The notes below the pieces were generated by a model. It saw only the letters and a list, made by a program, of their open reading frames with translations, was not told where the DNA came from and made no database searches. DNA of 64,000 nucleotides, from assembly GCF_964656455.1 (NCBI RefSeq), contig NC_135722.1:51912628-51976627 (forward strand), in the 5' to 3' direction. The position numbers were made by a program, and so were the translations under genes. Source of the stretch: Halichoerus grypus (lineage: Eukaryota > Chordata > Mammalia > Carnivora > Phocidae). Position 1 is the stretch's first letter; each line of letters opens with the position of its first letter. Shown here piece by piece: positions 24,347 through 33,490 of the stretch.

Positions 24347-24814
24347 TCTTTAAAAAGTAAATTAAAACCTGTAAATTTGCCTCAAGATGATTATTACCAA
24401 ATTCTTGCATTTATCCAATCAAAATTCATACCCAGTACATCCAGATGTCACTAAGATTGCAAAGCCACATCTAGAAAAAATAAAACAAGACATGATGATC
24501 ATATCCTATGTAGCTTTCTATGTCCCAAGAATAAAGCCAACCCACTCCCACAGGTGTCATTTGTGAAAACTGCTTGCAAACAGCAGTCTGAACTTTTTCT
24601 CTCATCATTTAGAAACAAAACATAAACATTAGAAACAAAAAAATAAGCCCATTGGATTGTAAGAAGCATTATGAAGTCTCAGACATATATTTCCAATGTT
24701 AGGAAATACTTATCTGGCTCCTTCTTTGGATTGCATTGAACTCCATCTTGTGGATGTACCATGACATATGTAACCATTCAGCCTGTCATACACTGGAGTG
24801 CAACTGCTGGGTCC

Positions 24815-24818
<4 letters not shown>

Positions 24819-24859
<41 letters not shown>
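24819..24859. repeat. (GT)n microsatellite
   Basis: About 20 uninterrupted GT units inside the antisense L1. Confidence 0.97.
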
Positions 24860-24860
<1 letters not shown>

Positions 24861-24965
24861 TATATGGCCCAGGTGCTCTCCCAAGAGGTTAGACCTATCT
24901 ACACTCCCACCAGAGGAATGATGACTCTATTTTCCCACACCTTCACCAACTCTGAATATTAGTTG

Positions 24966-25174
24966 TTTTTTTTAAGATTTATTTATTTATTTATTTATTT
25001 ATTTATTTGAGAGAGAGAGAGAGAGTTGGGGGAGGAGCAGAGGGAGAGAATTTTCAAGCAGACTCCCTGCGGAGCACAGAGCCCACCATGGGGCTTGATT
25101 TCACAAACCTGACATCATGACCTAAGCCAAAACCAAGAGTGTGATGCTTAACTGACTGAGCCACCAGGTGCCCC
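24966..25174 (-). mobile_element. Can-SINE with expanded (TTTA)n
   Basis: Antisense element; tail complement (TTTA)8 then GA-rich tract, ending 'actgagccaccaggtgcccc'. Nested in L1. Confidence 0.93.
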
Positions 25175-25321
25175 AAGTTTTAGGTCTTTATATATTCTGG
25201 ACACTACCACTACAACCCTTATCAGAAATATATTTGCAAATATTTTCTCCTATTCTGTAGGATGTCTTCTCATTTTCTTGATAGCCTCCTTTGATGCACA
25301 AAAGTTCTTAATTATGATGAA

Positions 25322-25515
25322 GGGGCGCCTGGGTGGCTCAGTCGTTAAGCGTCTGCCTTCGGCTCAGGTCATGATCCCAGCGTTCTGGGATCGAGCCCCG
25401 CATCGGGCTCCCCGCTAGGTGGGAAGCCTGCTTCTCCCTCTCCCACTTCCCCTGCTTGTGTTCCCTCTCTCGTTGTGTCTCTCTCTGTCAAATAATTAAA
25501 TAAAATCTTAAAAAA
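25322..25515 (+). mobile_element. Can-SINE, full length
   Basis: Sense element nested in antisense L1, with perfect target duplications of about 20 bp (aagttcttaattatgatga at about 25302 and 25518), so it is relatively young. Confidence 0.96.
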
Positions 25516-25818
25516 AAAGTTCTTAATTATGATGAAGTCCATCTATGTTTTCCTTTGTTGCCTATGCTTTTGGTATCATATCCATGAAATCATAGTCAAT
25601 GAAGATTTCTCCCAATGCTTCTTCAAAGAGTTTTGTAGTTTTAGCTCTTAAGTTTAGGTCTTTGATCCACTTTGAGTTAATTTTTGTACATGGTGTGAGG
25701 TAAGGGTCCAACTTTATTCTTTTGCATATGGAAATCCAGTTGTTCCACCATTTGTTCAAGAAACAATTCTTTCCCCATTGAATGAACTTGGCATCCTTGT
25801 CAAAAATCAGCTGGCCAT

Positions 25819-26004
25819 GGGGTGCCTGAGTGGCTCAGTCAGTTAAGCATCTGCCTTCAGTTCAGGTCATGATCCCAGGGTCCTGGGATTGAGTCTCATG
25901 TAGGGCTGCCTGCTTAGCCCAGAGCCTGCTTCTCCCTCTCCCTCTGCCCTCCCCCACCCCCCGCTCATGTTCTCTCTCTTTCAAATAAATAAATAAAATC
26001 TTTA
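25819..26004 (+). mobile_element. Can-SINE, full length
   Basis: Head GGGGTGCCTGAGTGGCTCAG. Target duplication 'aaaatcagctggccat' / 'aaaatcaattggccat'. Nested in L1. Confidence 0.94.
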
Positions 26005-26272
26005 AAAAATCAATTGGCCATAGATACATGGGATTATTTGTGGATCTCAAATCTATTCTAGTGGTCTATATGTCTATCCTTTGCCAGTACCACACTGTTT
26101 TAACTATTGTAGTTTTGTAGTACATTTTCAAGTGTGAAGTCCTCCAACTTTGTCATTTTTCAAGACTGCTTTGACTATTCAGGACATCTTGCAGTTCTAT
26201 ATGAATCTGAGGACTGGCATTTCCACTTCTGCAAGAAAGTCTCTTGGAATTTTGATAGGGCATGGTGTCTTT

Positions 26273-26467
26273 CTTTTTTTAAAGATTTTATTTATTTATT
26301 TGTCAGAGAGAGAAAGAGAGAGCAAGCACAAGCAGGGGGAGCGGGCAGTGGGAGAAGCAGGCTCCCCCCTGAGCAAGGAGCCTGATGCGGGACTTGATCT
26401 CAGAACTCTGGGATCACAACCTGAGCCGAAGGCAGACACTTAACCAACTGAGCCACCCAGGCGTCCC
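26273..26467 (-). mobile_element. Can-SINE, full length
   Basis: Antisense; target duplication 'agggcatggtgtctt' on both sides. Nested in L1. Confidence 0.95.
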
Positions 26468-26507
26468 AGGGCATGGTGTCTTTTATTGTTCAGAAATTTT
26501 ACATTTT

Positions 26508-26703
26508 TTTTTTAAAGATTTTATTTATTTATTTGAGAGAGAGAGAATGAGAGAGAGAGAGAGCACAAGAGGGGGGAGGGTCAGAGGGAGAAGCAGACCC
26601 CCCGCTGAGCAGGGAGCCCGATGTGGGACTCGATCCCGGGACTCCAGGATCATGACCTGAGCCGAAGGCAGTCGCTTAACCGACTGAGCCACCCAGGCGC
26701 CCC
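26508..26703 (-). mobile_element. Can-SINE, full length
   Basis: Antisense; target duplication 'cagaaattttacatttt' on both sides. Nested in L1, 40 bp from the previous SINE. Confidence 0.95.
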
Positions 26704-27427
26704 AGAAATTTTACATTTTGATATGGTTAATTATCTACCTTTTTTGTTATAATTTTTAGGTTTTGCACGTTGTTAGGAAAGTCTTCCCTATCCCAAGGTT
26801 ATAGATAAATTACCTTGATTGTTTCTAATATTTTTATCATTTTTATGTGTATAAGTCATAATGTAATATAATCTATTTGGAATTTACTTTTTTTGCATAT
26901 GGTGTGAAGTAAGGAATCTAACTGTATGTTTTTCTCTAACTGGATATATAATTGTCCTTACATAAATTATTGAATAGACACCTCTTTCCACTTATTTGAA
27001 ATTCCACCTTCATCATATATTAAATTCCTACAAGGGAAGATCTATTTCTGGTCTCTATTCTGTTATTAATCTTGCCTATTTCTGAACCAACAGTATACCA
27101 TTTTCATTATAATAGTCTTTCCCTATTCTTAAAATATTTTTTTCCTCAGGTATTCTTTTTTGAGATGAGTGTCAGAGACAACTTGTCAAGTTCTATAAAA
27201 AAAGATATGCTATTGGGATTTCAGTTGGAAAATAATGATTTAATTATTTGTGTAGATTATATTTTTTAGTCTTCCCAACACCAAACATTTTGTGTATTTT
27301 CTTTCATTCAGTTATTCTCTTATGTCCTTCAGTTAATTTAATTGATCACATTAAGATACATTAAGTATATAATTGATTCAAACATTCAAATTAAATTTTG
27401 TTATTCATTTGCAGCTTGTAAATTTTT

Positions 27428-27628
27428 TTTAAAGATTTATTTTTATTTTAGGGAGAGAGAGAGAAAGAGCAGGGGCAGAAGGAGAGGGAGAGGGGAAGCA
27501 GACTCCCCTTTGAGTGTGGAGCCCAACACGGGGCTCGATCCCATCACCCTGAGATCACGACCCTGAGATCATGACCAAGCCAAAACCATAAGTTGGACAC
27601 TTAACTGACTGAGCCACCCAAGCACCCG
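27428..27628 (-). mobile_element. Can-SINE, full length
   Basis: Antisense; target duplication 'gcagcttgtaaatttttt' on both sides. Nested in L1. Confidence 0.94.
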
Positions 27629-27799
27629 TGCAGCTTGTAAATTTTTTCTTGGGTATATTCCTACGTTTATTAGTTTCTGCTGCTGTTGTGCATGACTTCA
27701 TTTTTACTACATTTCTAATTGGACATTACTGGGCTATATAATGATTGAATAGGTATATTCTAAATATTACTTATAGAAACCTTCCTACAGGTCCATTAA

Positions 27800-28420
27800 C
27801 ACAGTTAAAAAGAAATCTATGTGCAAGGCTGTACATTGTAACATAGTACAATGTACAATGTACAAGGCTGTAAAGTGTAACATAGTAAGGGCAAATAATG
27901 TGAAATAGCCTAAATGTTTATCAATATGGGACTGATTAAATTATAGTACATTCATATAATGAGATGCTTCTCAGTTGTAAAAGGAATGAAGTAGATCTAA
28001 ATATTCTGATGTGGAAAGTTCTCTAGGGGCACCTGGGTGGCTCAGTCGTTAAGGGTCCGACTCTTGATTTCAGCTCAGGTCATGACCTCAGGATCGTGAG
28101 ATCGAGCCCTGTGTTGGGTTCCGTGCTGGGTGTGGAGCCTGCTTAAGATTCTCTTTATCCCTCTACCCCTTCCCCCAACTCTCTCTCTCCAAAAACAAAA
28201 CAAAACAAAACAAAAAAACAAAAGCCAAAGTTCTCTAAGACATATTGAAAATGTATTGTTATATAAAGAAGCAACGTGTGGAACTGTGTTTTGTATTTTT
28301 ATATGTTTTGTACACATAAATATTTCTGAAAGGATATACACTAGTTAATGGTGATACTTCTAGAGAAGGAGACTGGGAAATTGGTGTGTGTCAACAACAA
28401 TGATGTAGTCACACATACTT
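27800..28420 (+). mobile_element. L1 3' end remnant, interrupted by a SINE
   Basis: Sense L1 3'-region wording: 'aaatagcctaaatgtttatc', 'ttatagtacattcatataat', resuming after the SINE with 'agacatattgaaaatgtatt'. Diverged. Confidence 0.6.
28026..28222 (+). mobile_element. Can-SINE (older subtype), A/C-rich tail
   Basis: Head GGGGCACCTGGGTGGCTCAG, tail (AAAAC)n. Short target duplication 'aaagttctcta'. Confidence 0.93.
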
Positions 28421-28424
28421 TTCT

Positions 28425-28760
28425 CTTCCAGGGGTCATGGGGAGACTACATTTCCCAACCTTTCTAGTAGATGTGTTCTCATCAATAAGAGTGTAGGCAG
28501 AAGAATGTGGCACTTCAGGTCCAAGGTGATTAAGTGTCAGTGTGAAAGCTTTCCACTCCTCTCCCCCACCCCCATCTAAGCAGTTGGGATCAAAGAGCTT
28601 TGAGATGATGGAGATGCTGGGTAGAAGCAGCTTGGACCTGAGTCACTGCTAGAGGAGAAGAGCATACCAATATGGTCTACCCACACTGGGATGTGAGTGA
28701 GAAATAAACCTTTGTGTGTTAAGCCACTAAGATTTGAAGGTTTATTTGGTTCCGCATATA
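28425..28760 (+). mobile_element. LTR-like element (ERVL-MaLR type)
   Basis: It ends with 'gaaataaacctttgtgtgtt' then 'aagccactaagatttgaagg' and 'ttatttggttccgcatataa', which is the typical 3' end of MaLR LTRs. The 5' boundary is uncertain. Confidence 0.6.
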
Positions 28761-28789
28761 ACAAATTAAAGATGGCCAGAGACTTTTTG

Positions 28790-29330
28790 ACATTTCTTTC
28801 ACTGAAAGCTGGGATCTATGTTCTCTGTCTTTGAATCTGGGCTGGACCGTGATTGCTTTGGACAACAGAATGCAGAGCAAGTGATGCTGGGCTAGTTTCT
28901 GGGCTCAAGCCATACAAGACTAGCAGGTCACTGCCTGCTGAAATGCTTGTTTGGGGATGCTTCCTTTTAGAATCCAGCCACCATGCTCCGAGAAACCAAA
29001 TGGAGGGACTACATGAAGGAACTCTGGTTTTCAGCTCTAATCAGCCTTCCAGCCAACAGCTAGCATCTCCTGCTAGCCAAACAAGTGAGCCGTAATTGGC
29101 AACTAGTCCCACTGAGTCTTCAGATGACTCCATTTCGGTTGTGCCTGCAACCACATGAGCCTTGAAGTGAGAATCACCTAGCTGAGCTCAGCCAACACAC
29201 AGAATCATGAGAGCAGAATCATGAGAGCTACTAAGAAATAGATATATTAAATAATAGAGAAACAAAAGACCACAGAACAGCCTGTCCCATCCTGACTGAT
29301 ATGATGGAGTGAGGCAAAAAGTCTCACTCT
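28790..29330 (+). mobile_element. MLT1-type LTR remnant
   Basis: 'tgaatctgggctggaccgtg', 'ttgctttggacaacagaatg' and a terminal 'cccatcctgactgatatgat' match the MLT1 layout. Diverged and non-coding. Confidence 0.65.
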
Positions 29331-29427
29331 TGTACTATTTAAATTTTTGGCTATGTGCATGTGATTTATATTTCAATTAGATATAGCTATTATTTTGTTT
29401 TATTTTTTATTAATTAATTACTATTAT

Positions 29428-29601
29428 TTTAAATATTTTATTTATCTGTCAGAGAGAGAGAACACAAGCAGGGGAGTGGCAGAGGGAGAAGCAGGCTCCC
29501 TGAAGAGCAAGGAGCCTGATGCGGGACTCCGTTTCAGGACCCTGGGATCATGACCTGAGCCAAAGGCAGACGCTTAACCAACTGAGCCACCCAGGTGTTC
29601 C
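29428..29601 (-). mobile_element. Can-SINE
   Basis: Antisense, ending 'tgagccacccaggtgttcc'. Confidence 0.93.
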
Positions 29602-29605
29602 TTAA

Positions 29606-29736
29606 TATTATTTTTTTAAGTAGGCTCCATGCCCAGCATGGAGCCCACCGCAGGGCTTGAACTCACGACCCTGAGATCAAGATCTGAGCTGAGATCAAGA
29701 ATCAGATGCTTAACTGACTGAGCCATAGGTACCCGA
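29606..29736 (-). mobile_element. Can-SINE, short form
   Basis: Antisense short form: 'aagtaggctccatgcccagc' to 'gactgagccataggtaccc'. A 'gagatcaaga' segment is duplicated internally. Confidence 0.85.
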
Positions 29737-29789
29737 TACAGCTACAATTTTGAATTCACAACTTCTAAGCATTGGACCATTAAAATTGG

Positions 29790-30420
29790 TTTTGTATAGT
29801 TTTGATACCACAGCAACAGCAATAAATATGTACTGATCACATCCTCAATTGGTGTCAGGTCCTGTTCTAGGGCTGAAGACAGTGCGGGATCAAAGCTGAC
29901 TTGGTCCTGGCTCTCCTGAATCTTCCAGTCAGGTTGGAAAGACAGATCAAAAACAACTGAACAAGCACAGAAAAATGATCCTCTGTGGGAGTGATAAGTG
30001 CTCTGAGAGGAAGAACAATTAGATGATGTTATAGATATTGATTGGAATAAAGGCTATTTCAGATTGGATGAACAGGGAAAATCTCCTGAAAAAAGGGGTT
30101 GTGTCAGGCCTTAAAAGATCTGAGGGAAGAGCACCAGGAATAGAGAATATCCAAGGCAAAGGCGCCAATGTGGGAATGAGTTAGGGAATGAGTTATTCAG
30201 TGTTGTGAATAAGGCTTTGTTCACAGGGTAGAAAGAGGTAAGGTCAGAGATTTGAGTGGGACCTTGTAGGACATGATAAAGGATCAGAGATTTGCTTTGA
30301 ATATGCTGGATGGAATATGCTGGAAAGCCTTTTGGAGGGTTTTAAATAAGAATGACATGAGCTGATTTAGGTTTTTAAACAATCACTGTGGCTGCTGGGA
30401 GATGCCTAACCCGAGTGTAA
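29790..30420 (-). repeat. L2-like LINE fragment
   Basis: Antisense old-LINE wording: 'tactgatcacatcctcaatt', 'agaccttgtaggacatga' type text, and 'ggagggttttaaataagaat' followed by 'aacaatcactgtggctgctg'. Family assignment is tentative. Confidence 0.5.
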
Positions 30421-30431
30421 GTTTTAAACTA

Positions 30432-31276
30432 CAGCTGAGCCCTGAACAACATGGGGGTTAGGTGCACCAACCCCTGCACGGTAAAAAATCCGCATATAAT
30501 TTTTCACTCTCCAAAAACTTAACTACTAATAGTCTACTGTTGACCAATAACACAAACAGTTGATTAGCACATATCTTGTATATTATATGTATTATATACT
30601 ATATTCTAATAAGAGTAAGAGAAAAGAACATGTTATTAAGAAAATCATAAGGAAGAGAAAATATATTTACAGTGATATGGGGCCATGAGCAGATGGTCAA
30701 GAAAGAATTTTTGAGATGTTTTTGGTGCAAAAAGGTGCTTTTATTATAGCACAGGGACAGGACCTGTGGGCAGAAAGAGCTTGTGTTTATGGGGAGTGAC
30801 TGATTAAATACTTTTTAGTTAGTGGGGGTTAGAGCATAAGTGTCCAAGGAATTTGGAAGCAAGGCCTTCCAGGGCCTTGAGTGGCTAGCTGCTGCTAAGG
30901 TAAGGTTATTTACCACTGTCTGGTAAAACATTAGTCTTGAGACCCTTCAGATGTATATCAGTGGGCCATATGCTCAGAAGGTAATTGCTAATATCTATCT
31001 TTGGGGGGAGTATATGGCTATCAGAGGGAAGTAACACTAACAAGAGCAAAGCTACAGTGGTAAAACATTAAAGAAAGTCCTTGAGGGAAGCTGCAGGAAT
31101 GTTACAATCTGTATGTCTCAGGAATTCTGCCTGGAGACTCCGAGGTCCCAGTAGCCAAGTCACAACAAAGCCTGGCCTTTGTTTTTCTCCCATGATACAG
31201 TACTATATTTATTGAAAAAAAGTCTGCAGATAAGTGGATTTGCGCAGTTCAAACCGATGTTGTTCAGGGGCCAACT
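30432..31276. mobile_element. DNA transposon (Tigger/pogo-like, non-autonomous) split by an insertion
   Basis: The left end 'agccctgaacaacatggggg' and the right end 'cgatgttgttcaggggccaa' are inverted repeats, both flanked by TA. The interior 'cttaactactaatagtctac' and 'agaaaatcataaggaagaga' fits a well-known mammalian non-autonomous element. No transposase frame. Interrupted at 30674-31195. Confidence 0.7.
30674..31195. mobile_element. insertion (probable solo LTR) within the DNA transposon
   Basis: 522 bp bounded by 6-bp direct repeats TACAGT (30668-30673 and 31196-31201). Read on the minus strand it has a TATA-like 'gtatttaatc' and, about 90 bp later, AATAAA near the end, the layout of a retroviral LTR. 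No gag, pol or env sequence is present. Family not identified. Confidence 0.5.
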
Positions 31277-31501
31277 ACATATTCTAAAGTGCATTAGGTC
31301 TCTAAATTATGATTTAGTCACTTTTTATATATATTGGTCATCAAATCGTGTTTTTCTCACATAAAGATAAATGAAACAGCATGTTAAATGTGAAAAATAG
31401 GTATGTGTTGTCATATACTGTGAATGTTATCTAAGATTTTAAGTGAACTTTATAACACAATCTCATATTCTAAAGATAGAAGATACATTTTTTTAAGCTT
31501 T

Positions 31502-31692
31502 TTTTTTAAGATTTTATTTATTTATTTGACAGAGAGAGAGAGCGCACAAGCTGGAGGAGGGTCAGGCAGAGGAAGAGGGAGAAGCAGACTCCTTGCTGAG
31601 CAGGGAGCCCGATGCGGGGCTCGATCCCAGGACTCTGGGATCATGACCTGAGCCGAAGGCAGACCCTTAACGACTGAGCCACCCAGGCACCC
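31502..31692 (-). mobile_element. Can-SINE, full length
   Basis: Antisense; target duplication 'agaagatacattttt' / 'agaagataaatattttt'. Confidence 0.94.
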
Positions 31693-32810
31693 AGAAGATA
31701 AATATTTTTAGTCAAAATCAATCACTTCTTTATCATATTATTCAAAAATGACAAATTATTTCAAATTTCCTAGGAGTGTTTTGTGAGTCAAAAAAGGGTT
31801 AGGAACCCCTCACCCCCAAACAACTCCTTACTTGAGAGAGATACCGCCTCTGCACCTCACGGCCGAGCAGAGCCCTGTTAACACACCCTTTGATGCACAC
31901 AGACCCATGATGGTGTCTCCAGCACCTGAGAGTCAAGACAGTCCTAAAAGAAATTCTTCACTGTCACCAACTGGCTCTGGGTCTCCATGGTATATGGAGT
32001 CTCCTGGGCATGCCTTCTGGAAATTGTTACTACCTACACTCACTCCTTCAACAGACAGGCTAGGCTTGGAATGTGGCTCAGGTCAGAAAGGCCTTCAGTC
32101 AGTGAAGGGGCAGGAAAGTTTTCCTGGAGGAAGTGACCCATGAGGAGGAGTCGGGAGGACTAGAGGGGAAGGTGTTTCAAAGGAACTTGTGCAAAGGAAA
32201 TGTGAGGGGCTGAGCTCAGTTCATGGTGGTTTCAAAGCATAGCAGGGGTCCATTATCCTGGGGTGTCACTGGCATTTACTGCCTTCCAAGTCCTGTGACC
32301 CATCCCACCATGCGCATCTCAAGAGACCTGTCACCTCCAGGGCCTGTGTGGCTCCCCAGTGTCGCCGGATTTCTCTCTGTTTCCCGGGGGAGAGACAGGC
32401 CTGCATTCACTCACAGAGAGCAGGCTGAGGCTGGGTCCAGTGAATCCCTCCTTTCATTCTTCACACCAGATGTGTCTGCAGAGCTCTGGACAGGGGGTGT
32501 TGGCTGGAGACAGTTTTATCACAGTTCCCTGCAACCCATGATTCACTGTCAAGTGTACCTGCACGAGATGTTGCTACTCCTCCAGAGGCCGCCCCAAGAG
32601 AGTGAACGGTTGAGCCCGGGGACAGGACACGGGGCTGCTGGCCAGGCTAGCCACCCACTCTTGTGCAACCCCAGGGGCCCGGGATTTGCCAGATGAAGTC
32701 AGCTGCAGCCCTTCACTCTCAGGGACCTCCACTTTCTGCGAAGAACGGAGCCCCTAAGCCCTGCTCTCCACAAGGGCTCTTCTTCCTGTCTCACGAGTTT
32801 CTGTCCTCTG
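31693..32810. other. upstream flank of ATG16L2, no gene seen
   Basis: Mostly unique sequence with no recognised exon. Plus frames at 31832-32143 and 32223-32696 have no family features. Confidence 0.5.
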
Positions 32811-32814
32811 GGAG

Positions 32815-33085
32815 TTTTGATATCCTCAAACCTCTGCACCTGTTCTTCCCGCTGCCTGGAATCCTTCTCTCGTCCTGGCCAGCACCTACCTATTGCAGCC
32901 CTCCGGTTCCAACTCAAACGCCGTCATCTGCGAAAGCAGCGCCTCTTCACTTCAGTCCCTTCCTCCTCGGCGCTCCACCTCGCCGTCACGCTGTGTGTGC
33001 CTCGTGTCTGTGTCGCCTCCCCTCGCAGACCTTGAGCGCCTCCAGGGCAGGGTCCGGGTGTGAGGGGTCTCTAAGTCCCCAGCTC
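32815..33085 (+). repeat. L2 LINE 3' fragment at the promoter edge
   Basis: 'ttcttcccgctgcctggaat', 'ctccggttccaactcaaacg' and 'accttgagcgcctccagggc' follow the L2 3' pattern, but CpG-rich because the fragment runs into the CpG island. Confidence 0.65.
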
Positions 33086-33490
33086 GGAGCGCGACCTGAC
33101 CGGAGGGGCCGTGGGCGACGTCGGTTACTTCCGAACTCGGTCTCGGCGCCGAGGGGTTGAGGACCGGCACCGGGAGGCCGGCCCGACAGCGCGCCCACAG
33201 GCGTGGGGGAAGCCGCCCCGGAGGCTGCGACCTCCATCCCGGCTCACTGCGGCGGACAGCAATAGGACCCCGACGTGGGTGAGAATTTCTGGTGCGGTCC
33301 GGGTGCTGTAGACCCTGGGGTAGGCTTCCCAGCACATTTGCTTGGCTTTCTCCCCCGACGAACGCTCTTAGGACGATCCGGGGAGTCCCCGCCGCTGCCG
33401 CCCCCTGACGTCACGGAGTCCCCCAGAGGCCCCGCCCCGGTCGCGCCTCCCTCCGTGGGAGCGGCGCGCCGTGTGGGCGGGAGAGCGGCT
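32930..33490 (+). promoter_or_regulatory. ATG16L2: ATG16L2 CpG-island promoter with perfect CRE
   Basis: CpG-dense sequence leads straight into the ATG16L2 start codon and continues through exon 1 to about 33.75 kb. A palindromic cAMP-response element TGACGTCA lies at 33406-33413, 78 bp before the ATG; a GC box CCCCGCCCC follows at about 33430; an ETS-type ACTTCCG lies near 33126. No TATA box. The transcription start is inferred to be within about 100 bp of the ATG. Confidence 0.8.

Larger units (their letters stand above)
24690..27730 (-). mobile_element. antisense L1 LINE remnants with nested SINEs
   Basis: On the plus strand the sequence reads as the reverse complement of L1 ORF2/3' end: 'cactcccaccagaggaatga' (about 24900), 'aatattttctcctattctgt' (about 25237), 'ttgagttaatttttgtacat' (about 25672), 'ttgttccaccatttgttcaa' and 'gtaccacactgttttaacta'. 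The same ORF2 region recurs from about 26750 ('tttggaatttactttttttg', 'gcatatggtgtgaagtaagg'), so at least two L1 fragments lie side by side. Both are frameshifted and dead. SINEs at 24966, 25322, 25819, 26273, 26508 and 27428 interrupt it. Confidence 0.85.

Noticed and set aside
24736..24921. Open frame with a poly(Val-Cys) run
   Set aside because: It is a translation of the (GT)n microsatellite inside L1.
25562..25759. Short minus-strand frame resembling L1 ORF2
   Set aside because: A fragment of a dead, interrupted L1, not a gene.
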